A stretch of DNA of 52,769 nt, taken from assembly GCF_000168715.1 (NCBI RefSeq), contig NZ_AASE01000018.1, positions 1 through 52,769 on the forward strand. The letters are read 5' to 3'. The notes below the pieces were generated by a model. It was given only the letters and a program-made list of their open reading frames with translations, was not told the origin of the DNA and searched no databases. Position numbers and translations under genes: made by a program. Below, piece by piece: positions 38,247 through 47,271 of the stretch. The stretch is from Chlorobium ferrooxidans DSM 13031. GTDB taxonomy: Bacteria > Bacteroidota > Chlorobiia > Chlorobiales > Chlorobiaceae. Position 1 is the stretch's first letter; each line of letters starts with the position of its first letter.

Positions 38247-39157
38247 ACACCCTGCATGACTCCAGCCGCAACGTGCTTGAGAGCTTCCTGAACTATATGC
38301 TCATTGAACGCAACTTTTCGGAAAACACAAGGGTCTCCTACCGCAACGATCTCGAGCGCTACCTGCTCTTCATGCAGCAAAACGCCATATCGCTCGAAAG
38401 CATTACTCCCAACCAGATCCGGGAGTTCATCACCGAACTTTACCTGACGGGACTTGAAGCAAGCTCATTGGCACGGAACATTTCAGCAATCCGCTCCCTC
38501 CACAAATTCCTGCTCTCTGAGCGCACAACCTCCATCAACCCGGCGGAAAACCTTCATCAGCCAAAACAGGCGCGATACCTGCCCACCGTCCTGACAATTG
38601 ATGAAACCCTTCGCCTGCTTGAAGCTCCGCTACTGCAAAACCCGCAGAGTAAATACTTCTTGCGTGACAAAACAATAGTTGAACTCCTCTACGCAACCGG
38701 AGTAAGGGTGAGCGAACTGATCTCTATCCAGCAGCAGAACCTCTACCTTGAGGCTGGTTTTGTAAGAATCTTCGGAAAAGGATCAAAGGAGCGTCTTGTG
38801 CCGGTCGGCAGTGCGGCAACAGAGTGGATCACCCGCTACCAGCGGGAACTGCGGCAAGGACTTTCAGGGCGAAACTCCGGCGACTATCTCTTTCTCAATG
38901 CAAGGGGAAAACCGCTCTCACGCATGGCCATCTTCTCTATGGTGCGGCAATACGCCATCATTGCCGGCATTGAAAAGCAGATCAGTCCGCACACCTTCCG
39001 CCATACCTTCGCAACCCATCTGCTTGAAGGTGGCGCAGATCTGCGCGCGGTACAGGAAATGCTCGGCCACAGCTCCATATCCACAACCCAGATCTACACA
39101 CATATCGACCGGTCGTTTGTCAAGGAGGTCCACAAAACCTTTCATCCGAGAGGATAG
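38243..39157 (+). CDS. xerD: Tyrosine recombinase XerC/XerD
   Basis: The 304-residue recombinase has an N-terminal SAM-like core-binding domain ('LESFLNYMLIERNFSENTRVSY') and a catalytic domain with the full residue set: Arg in 'YATGVRVSEL', Lys in 'GKGSKERLVP', His/Arg in 'HTFRHTFATHLLEGGADL', His in 'MLGHSSISTTQ' and the nucleophile Tyr in 'IYTHI'. It resolves chromosome dimers at dif sites during division. XerC and XerD cannot be told apart safely by eye; the 'D' name is a best guess. Translation is coupled to rsmB. No nearby attachment site suggests a mobile integrase. Confidence 0.9.
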   Translation: MNTLHDSSRNVLESFLNYMLIERNFSENTRVSYRNDLERYLLFMQQNAISLESITPNQIREFITELYLTGLEASSLARNISAIRSLHKFLLSERTTSINPAENLHQPKQARYLPTVLTIDETLRLLEAPLLQNPQSKYFLRDKTIVELLYATGVRVSELISIQQQNLYLEAGFVRIFGKGSKERLVPVGSAATEWITRYQRELRQGLSGRNSGDYLFLNARGKPLSRMAIFSMVRQYAIIAGIEKQISPHTFRHTFATHLLEGGADLRAVQEMLGHSSISTTQIYTHIDRSFVKEVHKTFHPRG

Positions 39158-39190
39158 AACCAAAAAGCAGGCAGAGTGAGCGTGCCCCTC

Positions 39191-39643
39191 TTAATGTTTG
39201 TGACTTCTCATCTCTATTTTCAGCGCAGCAAGGGTAAGGTTCACGTCAAGCACAAAAAAGACCAGCGAGCTGCTCAAGCAGAGCATACTGAGAATAAATA
39301 TGGCCGAGAGCACCAGAGGCAGGTCAAGATTGACCAGAGCGCTGAGAAAGAGCATGATAATCAAAAGCGAGGCTCCCAGGCAGGTCATGGTTGCAAGCAG
39401 AATGGCTGTACGGATGTAGCGGGCTCTTGTCCAGAGAATGGCAACCTCCTCGTTGATTCTCTGTATATGGAGGTCCGGAAATGACTCCAGATTATCAATC
39501 AGGGATCTTGAACGGTCGATGATACGACCAAGCCTGTTGGTCATGGTGAGAAGAAGAAGACCAAGACCCGAGATAAGAATCATAGGGCCGATTGCGGTCT
39601 GAAGAATAGGGACAAGCTCCCTGAAGGTGGTAATTAACATCGT
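39191..39643 (-). CDS. DUF2721 family membrane protein
   Basis: The protein (150 residues from ATG 39643) has three hydrophobic helices (near the N-terminus, and two adjacent near residues 85-105 and 110-132) and the DUF2721 signature 'LTMTNRLGRIIDRSRSL'. The function of the family is unknown. An AGGA lies 6 bases before ATG 39643; the upstream ATG at 39661 has no such site and adds six residues. It converges on xerD and is probably transcribed alone. Confidence 0.8.
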   Translation of the reverse strand, partial: TMLITTFRELVPILQTAIGPMILISGLGLLLLTMTNRLGRIIDRSRSLIDNLESFPDLHIQRINEEVAILWTRARYIRTAILLATMTCLGASLLIIMLFLSALVNLDLPLVLSAIFILSMLCLSSSLVFFVLDVNLTLAALKIEMRSHKH

Positions 39644-39830
39644 ATCCTGATTATTAGGCATTAAAAAACAATCGTCAACATGATATCAGGCAGCATCTCT
39701 GCCGCACATAACATTTATTGTAACTCACGATTAAAATAGAAACTAATGCTTCGCATGCAACCCTTCCGGCAAGGTTTTGCATAAACGTGACATTTCCCTG
39801 CAAAGCGCAGGCATTATACAAAAAGAGTGA

Positions 39831-41222
39831 TCACGCAAACCTGACAATCTCTCCCTGCTGTGGGATGGATGCCTTCAGATGCAGCTCGGCTTCAATTGCA
39901 TCAAGGAACACTGTTTTTACCGGCTCATCGCCATGCACAACATAAATTTCAGGTCGGTTTGTAAATCCCCCGAGCCATCGAAGAATATCATTCCGGTCTC
40001 CATGCGCTGACAAGCCGCCTATGGTATGGAGCGCTGCCCGTACCGGATAACTCCGTCCGTGAATCTCCACTTCCTGCTCGCCCTCTACCAGACGACGCCC
40101 GAGGGTTCCCGCTGCCTGAAAACCGGTTATGATCACACTGCACTCCGGTCGCTCGATATTGTGCTTCAGATGGTGCAGAATCCTGCCTCCATTGCACATA
40201 CCGCTGCCGGCAATAATGATGGCCCCCTGTTTTATGGCATTGATGGCCTTCGACTGCTCCGGCTTTGCGGTAAAATGCAGGTTTTTCAGATGCGGCATCC
40301 AGCTCCTGCCATTGCGGAACGAAGCCGCATCTTCATCAACAAGCGCAGGGTAATCCCAGTAGATCCGGCTGGCCTCAATGGCCATGGGACTGTCGAGAAA
40401 AATCTGCCAGCGATCCAGCTCCCACTCCTCATAGTGCTCTGAAAAAAAGTAGAGCAGCTCCTGACTTCGTCCGATTGCAAATGCAGGGATAAGAATATTG
40501 CCACCACCTGCAGCCGCCTTGCGGATAATCTCACCCATCTCGGCAAGGGTAAGCGCTATCTCCCGATGAAGACGGTCACCATAGGTGCTCTCCACAATTA
40601 CTGCGTCGGCCTCTTCGATCGTCTCGGGATCGTTCATGATAGGGGTGTTGTATTGACCCACGTCACCGCTGAACACAAGCTTCCTTGAAACATCGCCTTC
40701 ATGCAGCCACACCTCAACCAGAGCGGAACCGAGAATATGACCGGCATCCATGAAACGGATGATAATACCCGGAAGAATCTCCTGCTTTTGATGGTATGGC
40801 AAGCCGACAAAGCTGTTCAGCGCCCGCACGGCATCCTCACGGGTATAGAGCGGTTCAGCATGACGGTCACCGGCACTCTGGGGGTGCTTCTGGCGAAAAA
40901 TGGCATCACGTTCACCAAGTGAAGCGGAATCAAGAAGCAGAACCCTGCAGAGATCAACAGTTGCCTGCTGGGTATAGACCGGACCGGCAAACCCCTTCTT
41001 GACGAGAAGAGGAAGACGTCCGGAGTGGTCGATATGGCCATGGGTAAGGACAACCGCATCAACAGCCGATGGATCAAAGGGAAACGGCTCGGCATTAAGA
41101 GCCTCATCTTCCCTTGAACCCTGTATGAGACCGCAGTCGAGCAGCACCGTTGCTCCACCAACCCTGAGAATATGGCAGGAGCCGGTAACCCTGCCTGTTG
41201 CTCCGTAGAATTCAAGCTCCAT
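39831..41222 (-). CDS. Metallo-beta-lactamase/beta-CASP ribonuclease
   Basis: The 463-residue protein has the two-domain architecture of CPSF73-like ribonucleases: zinc motif HGHIDH at 61-66, 'FSGDVGQYN' (zinc-binding Asp), beta-CASP motif 'PAFAIGRSQELLYF', 'GSGMCNGGRILHHLK' and the C-terminal 'SAHGDRNDILRWL'. Relatives in Thermus and archaea are endo/5'-exoribonucleases that process or degrade RNA. No KH domain is present. It lies 150 bases downstream of deaD on the same strand but behind that gene's strong terminator, so it probably has its own promoter. Confidence 0.9.
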   Translation of the reverse strand: MELEFYGATGRVTGSCHILRVGGATVLLDCGLIQGSREDEALNAEPFPFDPSAVDAVVLTHGHIDHSGRLPLLVKKGFAGPVYTQQATVDLCRVLLLDSASLGERDAIFRQKHPQSAGDRHAEPLYTREDAVRALNSFVGLPYHQKQEILPGIIIRFMDAGHILGSALVEVWLHEGDVSRKLVFSGDVGQYNTPIMNDPETIEEADAVIVESTYGDRLHREIALTLAEMGEIIRKAAAGGGNILIPAFAIGRSQELLYFFSEHYEEWELDRWQIFLDSPMAIEASRIYWDYPALVDEDAASFRNGRSWMPHLKNLHFTAKPEQSKAINAIKQGAIIIAGSGMCNGGRILHHLKHNIERPECSVIITGFQAAGTLGRRLVEGEQEVEIHGRSYPVRAALHTIGGLSAHGDRNDILRWLGGFTNRPEIYVVHGDEPVKTVFLDAIEAELHLKASIPQQGEIVRFA

Positions 41223-41317
41223 GGTTCCTCCCGGGATTGGCGTGAATCGATACGTTTAATATACAACCCTCAACGGTAGAGTAGAACGGGAAGATCTCGG
41301 AGAAGGGAAAAAAGAGC

Positions 41318-41350
41318 AAAAAAAAAGCGGGGAGTTCACGTCCCCGCTTT
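41318..41350 (-). terminator. Intrinsic terminator of deaD
   Basis: On the minus strand, a perfect 10-bp stem AAAGCGGGGA (41350-41341 side reads AAAGCGGGGA) and TCCCCGCTTT with a 7-base loop is followed by a run of nine T (41326-41318, counting those in the stem). It begins 22 bases after the deaD stop. A textbook Rho-independent terminator. Confidence 0.92.
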
Positions 41351-41371
41351 ACAACTGTTATCGTGTAAGGA

Positions 41372-43168
41372 TCATCCTTTGCGTTTCTTTTTGTTACCGG
41401 TAAAGAAAGCGGTCTCCTTGCCTGCCGGTTTAGCAAAAGGCTTCTTGAACGCTTTTTTGATACCATAGGGAGAGGAGTTGCGATCCTGATCCTCCATTTT
41501 GGAGAGCCTGAGCTGACGTCCGCAAACCCTTACCTTGCGGAGTTCATGAAACACATTATCAGGCATACCCTGCGGCAGCTCTACCGTGCTGTAGGAGTCA
41601 TTGATGGAGATCTGGCCGACTGAATCAGGATCAAGACCGACCTCATTGAGAATAGCGCCGAGAATATTGCCGGCTTTCACACCATGCTCACTGCCTACCT
41701 CAAGACGGTAGCGCTCTTTACCCTCATCACTGCTTCTGCGTTTGGATGGGCCGCGATCCCGGTCAAATCCGCGATCACGATCTGAACCCCGATCCCTGCC
41801 GGAACCTTCGCGATCATCGTGGGAACGCGTTTTTTCGGGCTTGTTTGAAAGGAGTAACGGTGTTTCACCCTGAACCAGTGAAGCCAGTGCTGCCGCAGCT
41901 TCAATGACCGGTACATCATGTTCATGACAGTACTGCTCAATAATACGAGTGAAGAAATCAAGGTCTTCAGCCGCAATCGTATCGGTGATCTTCTGGTTGA
42001 ATTTAGCTATCCGCTTGTTGTTGATGATCTCCGTTGACGGCAGCTCCATCAGTTCAATACGGCTGTGCGTCGCCTTTTCGATCGCATACAGCATATTCTT
42101 CTCCCTCGGAGAGACAAAGAGAATCGCATCGCCGGTGCGGCCTGCGCGACCGGTCCTGCCGATCCGGTGAACATAGGACTCCGTGTCGGAAGGGATATCG
42201 TAGTTTATAACATGGCTGATACGCTCCACATCAAGACCTCGTGCTGCCACATCGGTGGCAATAACAATGCTCAACGCTCCGTTCTTAAGCTGATCGACCG
42301 TGCGCTCCCGCTGATTCTGGGCCATATCGCCATTCAGGGCGGCAGCTCCATAGCCTCGGGCCTGAAGCTTTTCAGCCAGTTCAATCGTCATGGTTTTTGT
42401 GCGTACAAAAATCAGTATCCCGTCGAACGGTTCAACTTCAAGAATTCGGGTCAGGATATCAAGTTTGTGGCTTCCGCCGACAATCCAGTAGCGCTGACGA
42501 ATAGTCTCAACCGTTGTGGTTTTGGTCTGTATGGTTACCTGGGCCGGATTATTCAGATACTTCTGTGCGATACGGCGGATGGCAGAGGGCATGGTTGCCG
42601 AAAAAAGAGCCACCTGGCGATCTTTTGGCGTCTGATCAAGAATCCACTCGACATCGTCGATGAATCCCATGCGAAGCATCTCGTCAGCCTCGTCAAGCAC
42701 AAGGCACTGCAGAGAGTCAAGATTAAGCGATCCCCGACGCATGTGATCCATGACACGACCGGGAGTACCAACCACGACATGCACACCGCGTTTCAGCATG
42801 CGGAGCTGAATGCCGTAATCCTGACCGCCATAGATCGGAACAACATGAAACCCCTTGAGGTGTACTGCATAACGCTGAAAAGCCTCGGCAACCTGTATAG
42901 CCAGCTCCCTGGTTGGAGCAAGTACAAGAGCCTGGGGCTCGGCAAGTGCAAGGCGGATATTGGAGAGTACCGGCAGGGCAAACGCAGCGGTTTTTCCTGT
43001 TCCGGTCTGTGCCTGCCCGAGAACATCACGTCCTTCGAGAAGCAGTGGAATGGTTTCGGCCTGAATCGGGGTCGGATTTTCATATCCCACCTCTTCAAGC
43101 GCCTGCATTAATGGTTCCGCAAGCTGAAGGCTGCGGAAATCCTTCGGCAATAGAGAGTTGTCGCTCAT
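41372..43168 (-). CDS. deaD: DEAD-box RNA helicase with DbpA-type RNA-binding domain
   Basis: The 598-residue helicase carries the Q motif ('FRSLQ...PTPIQAETIP'), Walker A 'AQTGTGKT', 'PTRELAIQ', 'DEAD', 'SAT', 'ATDVAARGLDVE' and 'HRIGRTGRAGR'. A spacer rich in Arg-Asp repeats ('DRDRGFDRDRG', about 455-490) leads to a DbpA-like RNA-binding domain ('VKAGNILGAILNEVGLD', 'NVFHELRKVRVCGRQL') and a basic tail. This is the CsdA/DeaD layout: ribosome assembly and mRNA unwinding, often at low temperature. An intrinsic terminator lies in its 5' leader, only 26 bases before the ATG, suggesting conditional transcription. Confidence 0.94.
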   Translation of the reverse strand: MSDNSLLPKDFRSLQLAEPLMQALEEVGYENPTPIQAETIPLLLEGRDVLGQAQTGTGKTAAFALPVLSNIRLALAEPQALVLAPTRELAIQVAEAFQRYAVHLKGFHVVPIYGGQDYGIQLRMLKRGVHVVVGTPGRVMDHMRRGSLNLDSLQCLVLDEADEMLRMGFIDDVEWILDQTPKDRQVALFSATMPSAIRRIAQKYLNNPAQVTIQTKTTTVETIRQRYWIVGGSHKLDILTRILEVEPFDGILIFVRTKTMTIELAEKLQARGYGAAALNGDMAQNQRERTVDQLKNGALSIVIATDVAARGLDVERISHVINYDIPSDTESYVHRIGRTGRAGRTGDAILFVSPREKNMLYAIEKATHSRIELMELPSTEIINNKRIAKFNQKITDTIAAEDLDFFTRIIEQYCHEHDVPVIEAAAALASLVQGETPLLLSNKPEKTRSHDDREGSGRDRGSDRDRGFDRDRGPSKRRSSDEGKERYRLEVGSEHGVKAGNILGAILNEVGLDPDSVGQISINDSYSTVELPQGMPDNVFHELRKVRVCGRQLRLSKMEDQDRNSSPYGIKKAFKKPFAKPAGKETAFFTGNKKKRKG

Positions 43169-43630
43169 TGTATTTTCATTTCCAGATCATTGATAAAAAA
43201 AGCCTCGAATGAGGCGGAGGTGGCAGCAATGCAGGAAAGAAAAAAATGAAGAAGAGTTCTCATCAACCGAAAACATCCGGGCAGCTTACAAAGGTCTACC
43301 AAGCGCCATTGTTTCGTCACAAACACCGGGAAATAAAGCACTTACATTCCCTGCGTCCTTTCTTAGCATATTCACCACGCATTTAAAACGTCAGCATAGT
43401 ACGATTTTATTTCCTTAAAGACGAATTTATTTTATACCGGCCGCTTATCGGAAAACGGCCAACCCCATACCCGAAAAGCCGCCGGAATATGCTCATGAAA
43501 ACGGTTTAACCTGAATGATACACGGAAGAAAAAATGTAACTGCTCTACCCTGCGATATAGAGAAATCTCCTTATCTTCATTCAGGCAAGATAACGGCATA
43601 CCCATCCTGCTCTTCGGAGCATCCCGGAAT
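43169..43630. promoter_or_regulatory. Divergent deaD/waaA regulatory region
   Basis: This 462-base gap holds the deaD leader on the minus strand (terminator at 43195-43215; short frames at 43382-43317, 21 codons, and 43309-43286, 7 codons; TACTAT at 43401-43396). Towards waaA a perfect inverted repeat TTATCTT (43571-43577) / AAGATAA (43587-43593) with a 9-base spacer could be an operator or hairpin. GGCCG/CGGCC arms lie near 43438-43460. No tRNA or longer gene is evident. Confidence 0.45.
43195..43215 (-). terminator. Terminator inside the deaD leader (attenuator candidate)
   Basis: On the minus strand GCCTC, ATTC, GAGGC forms a 5-bp stem followed directly by seven T (43201-43195). It sits 26 bases upstream of the deaD start codon. 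No other minus-strand gene lies upstream (waaA is divergent), so it can only act on deaD's own transcript. A likely -10 (TACTAT) at 43401-43396 would give a leader of about 220 bases. Confidence 0.65.
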
Positions 43631-44944
43631 GTGACAGAAGCAAAAAAAATAATAATGCACTCTTCCGCCCTCTCTATCTATAAACTCCTCTTTCCGGTTC
43701 TTCTTGGCGCGGCGAAACTTCTCAACCGTCTGCACCCGAGACTCCGCACATTTTTTTCAGTCAGGAAGGGGCTCTTCGAAGAACTCGAAAAAACAGCCGA
43801 AAAGCTCCCCCCTTCCGCTTTCAGAATGTGGGTACATGCCGCCTCGGTTGGTGAATTCGAACAGGCCCGGCCTATCATAGCCGCAATGAAAGAGAAACAT
43901 CCGGATATTATACTGTTTGTCTCCTTTCTCTCCGATTCGGGATACAATGCCCGGAAGAACTTCCCGGATGCTTCGGCAGTCTTCTACCTGCCGCCCGACA
44001 CCGCAAATAATGCAAAACGATTAATCGCACTGCTCCGCCCTGACCTGCTGCTCCTGATGCGTTACGACTTCTGGCCGAACCATCTGCTTGAAGCAAAAAA
44101 ACAGGGGACAACACTGATGCTTGCCGCAGCCGTGCTGCAAACGCATGCGCCCTACTTCAACCCCCTCCTGAACAGCTTCTACCGAACCATTTTTCACCTC
44201 TTCGACTCCATCTATACCGCTTCCGAAAAAGACTCCACGGCTTTCAGAGAGCTTTTCGGATGCATGCGAGTGGAAACCGCCGGTGACCCCCGGTTCGACC
44301 AGGTGGTTTTGCGAAGCCGGAATCATGCACGGGTTGATCACCTTAAACCACTTTTTGAAAACCTGACCGTGCTGGTTGCCGGAAGTGTCTGGGAAAAAGA
44401 TGAAACCGTGCTGCTTGACGCATGGCAAACTCTTGCAAAGAGACCTTCACTCATCATGGTACCGCATCAGGTCACCCCTGAAAACCTTGCACACCTCGAA
44501 GCTGATCTGCTGAAACGCTCGCTATCGTCGGTCCGTATCTCTCAATTGAACGGTTCATTTGATCCGCGCCGGCAGATTCTCATCATTGACCAGACCGGCT
44601 ATCTGGCAGAACTCTATACCATTGCATCAATGGCATATGTAGGAGGAGGGTTCGGTGTCAACGTCCATAACACGCTCGAACCGGCAGTCTTTGCCATCCC
44701 GGTACTCTTCGGCCCCCGTTACCACAACTCCCCTGAAGCCGAAGATCTGGCGGCGAGCGGAGGCGGAACCGTCATTCATAACGGGAACGAACTTGCCGCT
44801 GCCCTGAAAATCTTCAGTGATGAGAGCGCAAAAAGAGTCGCAACCGGAGAGATTGCCGGAAGATTCGTCAGAGAGCGAGCCGGAGCGACGGCCATCATTG
44901 TAACCGGTATTGAAAGGGAGTACGCTGCTCATAAAAGGGCATAA
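43631..44944 (+). CDS. waaA: 3-deoxy-D-manno-octulosonic-acid (Kdo) transferase
   Basis: The 437-residue GT-B glycosyltransferase adds Kdo to lipid A precursor at the inner membrane. An N-terminal hydrophobic anchor ('LLFPVLLGAAKLL') is followed by 'WVHAASVGEFEQARPI' with the catalytic Glu, 'LLLMRYDFWPNHL', 'VLVAGSVWEKDE', 'MVPHQVTPEN', and 'AYVGGGFGVNVHNTLEPA', the Kdo-transferase signature. The GTG at 43631 is used here; ATG 43655, eight codons on, is equally plausible, since neither has a strong ribosome site. It implies a conventional Kdo-containing lipopolysaccharide. Confidence 0.94.
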   Translation: MTEAKKIIMHSSALSIYKLLFPVLLGAAKLLNRLHPRLRTFFSVRKGLFEELEKTAEKLPPSAFRMWVHAASVGEFEQARPIIAAMKEKHPDIILFVSFLSDSGYNARKNFPDASAVFYLPPDTANNAKRLIALLRPDLLLLMRYDFWPNHLLEAKKQGTTLMLAAAVLQTHAPYFNPLLNSFYRTIFHLFDSIYTASEKDSTAFRELFGCMRVETAGDPRFDQVVLRSRNHARVDHLKPLFENLTVLVAGSVWEKDETVLLDAWQTLAKRPSLIMVPHQVTPENLAHLEADLLKRSLSSVRISQLNGSFDPRRQILIIDQTGYLAELYTIASMAYVGGGFGVNVHNTLEPAVFAIPVLFGPRYHNSPEAEDLAASGGGTVIHNGNELAAALKIFSDESAKRVATGEIAGRFVRERAGATAIIVTGIEREYAAHKRA

Positions 44945-45047
44945 TGCAGGACACTTTTCTCCTGATTATGTATATTCGTTGAACTTACTGACTAAAGGGC
45001 ACCTCTATTAATTGTCGTGAGAAGCCCTAAATTAACCAACATTACCT

Positions 45048-45512
45048 ATGTTAGCCAGAATTCAAACCCTCTACCTCTTTCTTGCGGGCCTGCTGGCCAT
45101 CGCGAGTATGATGTTCCCCTTCTGGAGCTTCAGTACCGCAACACTCTTTTTTATTACCGATTTCACCTCCTACCCCGAAGCAGGCATCATGCAGGTCACC
45201 AGCAACATTGCCGCCGGCATCTTTTCTCCCCTGACGGCCATCGTTGCCATTGCCGCCATCTTTCTCTATAAAAAAAGAGATCTGCAGAAAAAACTTATTC
45301 TGCTCGGCATCCTGCTCTTCGCTGGAGACCTGCTCTCCGGCCTTGCCGCAGCACACTTCATGAACCAGTATTTCAACTGCACCTGCATTACATTCTCCCA
45401 CAGACCGGAAGCCGGATTATACCTGTTGCTACCGGAACCGGTTCTTTTCTGGCTGGCCCTCGGCGGAGTAAAAAAGGATGACAAGATTGCCAATGCCTAC
45501 AAAAGACTCTGA
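45048..45512 (+). CDS. DUF4293 family membrane protein
   Basis: The 154-residue protein has four membrane helices (about 7-27, 55-78, 84-106, 120-137). The start 'MLARIQTLYLFLAGLLAI' is characteristic of the DUF4293 family of Bacteroidota and Chlorobi; function unknown. A 'FNCTCI' pair of cysteines lies in the last external loop. It precedes pdxA by 2 bases, so the two are probably cotranscribed, but no functional link is evident. Confidence 0.82.
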   Translation: MLARIQTLYLFLAGLLAIASMMFPFWSFSTATLFFITDFTSYPEAGIMQVTSNIAAGIFSPLTAIVAIAAIFLYKKRDLQKKLILLGILLFAGDLLSGLAAAHFMNQYFNCTCITFSHRPEAGLYLLLPEPVLFWLALGGVKKDDKIANAYKRL

Positions 45513-45514
45513 AA

Positions 45515-46522
45515 ATGCGCGTTGTCTGGTCGATTGGTGACCCTCACGGCATCGGTCCGGAAATCATTCTGAAAAGCTTTCTGAAACTGGAGCAATCAGG
45601 CCACTCTTTTCTTGTTTGCGGCTCCTTTGCTGCAATGGAGTATTACAGAAAACAGCTCGATCTGCCGGTAAAACTCCTGAAGGTTGACGATAAATCAGAA
45701 CTCCAGAGTGCCGGCACCTTTCAACCCGGCATTCTGCCCGTACTCTCGGTAGCTGAACCCGAAACCATCACACCGGGAACCCTCTCTGCTGATGCGGGAA
45801 GAGTTGCCATGGAGTCACTCCGGGTCGCAGCAGAGCTCTGCCGTGACGGTGTATGCAACGCACTGGTTACGGCACCGATCAACAAGGAGGCAATCGCTCT
45901 GGCCGGGTTCAGGGAATCAGGTCACACAGGGTTTCTCGGCAACATGTTCGGTGTCCACTCTCCCTGTATGATGTTCTTTGATCCCGTTCTGGATCTCAAA
46001 GTTGCCCTCGCAACCATTCATGTACCCCTCAAAGAGGTACCGGAGTTGATTGGCAGGATGGACCTTGACCGTTTTCTTCTGGATCTCGCCCGGTCACTGA
46101 AAACCGATTTCAGGATTGCAGCGCCGCGTATAGCCCTGCTTGGGCTCAACCCGCACGCTTCCGACGGCGGTGTGATGGGAAACGAAGAGGCCGAAATCAT
46201 CAAACCATGCATTGAAAGAGTCTCGGATCGAATCAATATTGAAGGTCCCTTTCCCTCTGACGGTTTTTTCGGTGCAAAAAGGTACCGCGATTACGATATT
46301 GTGGTTGCCATGTACCACGACCAGGGATTGCTCCCCTTCAAGGTGCTCGCATTTGACACCGGTGTTAACGTCACACTCGGACTGCCGATTGTACGAACAT
46401 CACCTGACCATGGCACCAGTTTCGATATTGCAGGCAAAGGAGTTGCATCAGAACGGAGCTTCCTCGAAGCATCGAAGCTCGCCGGCAGGATAGCCCAAAA
46501 CAGAAAACAGACAGAATCATGA
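45515..46522 (+). CDS. pdxA: 4-hydroxythreonine-4-phosphate dehydrogenase
   Basis: The 335-residue enzyme oxidises 4-phosphohydroxy-threonine in the DXP-dependent pyridoxal phosphate pathway. 'GDPHGIGPEIILKSF' at the start, 'VTAPINKEAIALAGFRESGHTGFL' (shown as adjoining blocks 'TAPINKEAI' and 'ESGHTGFL'), 'GLNPHASDGGVMGNEE' and 'MYHDQGLLPFK' carry the metal-binding histidines and NAD-site residues. Length is normal. Its last 4 bases overlap the ftsE-like start (ATGA). Confidence 0.95.
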   Translation: MRVVWSIGDPHGIGPEIILKSFLKLEQSGHSFLVCGSFAAMEYYRKQLDLPVKLLKVDDKSELQSAGTFQPGILPVLSVAEPETITPGTLSADAGRVAMESLRVAAELCRDGVCNALVTAPINKEAIALAGFRESGHTGFLGNMFGVHSPCMMFFDPVLDLKVALATIHVPLKEVPELIGRMDLDRFLLDLARSLKTDFRIAAPRIALLGLNPHASDGGVMGNEEAEIIKPCIERVSDRINIEGPFPSDGFFGAKRYRDYDIVVAMYHDQGLLPFKVLAFDTGVNVTLGLPIVRTSPDHGTSFDIAGKGVASERSFLEASKLAGRIAQNRKQTES

Positions 46523-47220
46523 TCTCATTTATCGACGCAGAGCTTGAACTTGATAAAAAAACCCTCTTCAAAAACCTCAATCTTACCATCGAGGCCGGAG
46601 AGCTGGTCTACATCGTCGGCAAAAGCGGCAGCGGCAAAACAACCCTGCTCAAGTCGCTCTACATGGATGTGCGCCCGAAAAAAGGAGAGATCCGCATTGC
46701 CGGATTCAGCTCCCGAACCATAAAAAAACGGCAGATTCCGCTCCTTCGCAGAAAGCTCGGCATAGTTTTTCAGGAGTTCCGACTGCTCGAAGACCGCAAT
46801 GTATACGACAATCTCGCTTTTGTGCTCAAGGTTACCGGCACAAAAGAAAAGCTGATCAAGGATATGGTCATGCATGCGCTCGGAAGCGTTGGACTTGAGC
46901 ACGCAGCCAAACAGATGCCCATGAAGCTGTCCGGAGGAGAACAGCAGCGCATCTCCATAGCCCGGGCACTGGTGCGCGAACCCCTCGTCATCCTCGCCGA
47001 CGAACCAACCGGAAATCTCGACCCAGACACCTCCCTCGAAATTCTCGACTACCTGAAACGGATCAACCAGAAAGGGATTGTTGTTCTTGTCGGTACCCAC
47101 GACTACGAACTGGTCCGCCACTCCCCATCCAGAACCCTTCTGATCTCCAATCAGAACCTGGTTGAAACCACCATCGAACCCTCCGCCACCGGTTTCCGCC
47201 CTGCAATTACTGCGGGATGA
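46519..47220 (+). CDS. ftsE: FtsE-like ABC transporter ATP-binding protein
   Basis: The 233-residue ATPase has Walker A GKSGSGKT (34-41), the Q-loop '[17 protein letters not shown]', which is typical of FtsE, signature '[15 protein letters not shown]', Walker B '[12 protein letters not shown]' and H-loop 'THD'. FtsE with FtsX controls cell-wall hydrolases at the division septum. The usual ftsX partner is not next to it; the following genes are an accessory island. A C-terminal extension ('[17 protein letters not shown]') is beyond the normal fold. A LolD-like role cannot be fully excluded. Confidence 0.87.
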   Translation: MISFIDAELELDKKTLFKNLNLTIEAGELVYIVGKSGSGKTTLLKSLYMDVRPKKGEIRIAGFSSRTIKKRQIPLLRRKLGIVFQEFRLLEDRNVYDNLAFVLKVTGTKEKLIKDMVMHALGSVGLEHAAKQMPMKLSGGEQQRISIARALVREPLVILADEPTGNLDPDTSLEILDYLKRINQKGIVVLVGTHDYELVRHSPSRTLLISNQNLVETTIEPSATGFRPAITAG

Positions 47221-47227
47221 AGAGGGA

Positions 47228-47257
47228 TTTTGGATGCTGAATTCTGAATTTCGAATT
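47228..47257 (+). repeat. 30-bp repeat, left flank of island
   Basis: This AT-rich sequence (beginning TTTTGGATGCTGAATTCTGA) matches the reverse complement of 49242-49271 at 25 of 30 positions. The two copies lie in opposite orientation at either side of the toxin-antitoxin/DUF island. Low complexity weakens the case. Confidence 0.55.
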
Positions 47258-47271
47258 GAGTCGTCTCAACT

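Noticed and set aside
38243..39157. xerD as a phage or island integrase
   Set aside because: Translationally coupled to rsmB, with the length and motifs of housekeeping XerC/D, and no attachment repeats or mobile genes around it.
39720..39830. Small hairpins downstream of the beta-CASP gene (CCTGC/GCAGG and CCTT/AAGG with TTTT)
   Set aside because: Stems are only 4-5 bp and poorly placed; not enough to call a terminator.
42065..43111. A 348-codon plus-strand frame opposite deaD
   Set aside because: deaD has all helicase motifs on the other strand; the antisense product shows no recognisable domain.
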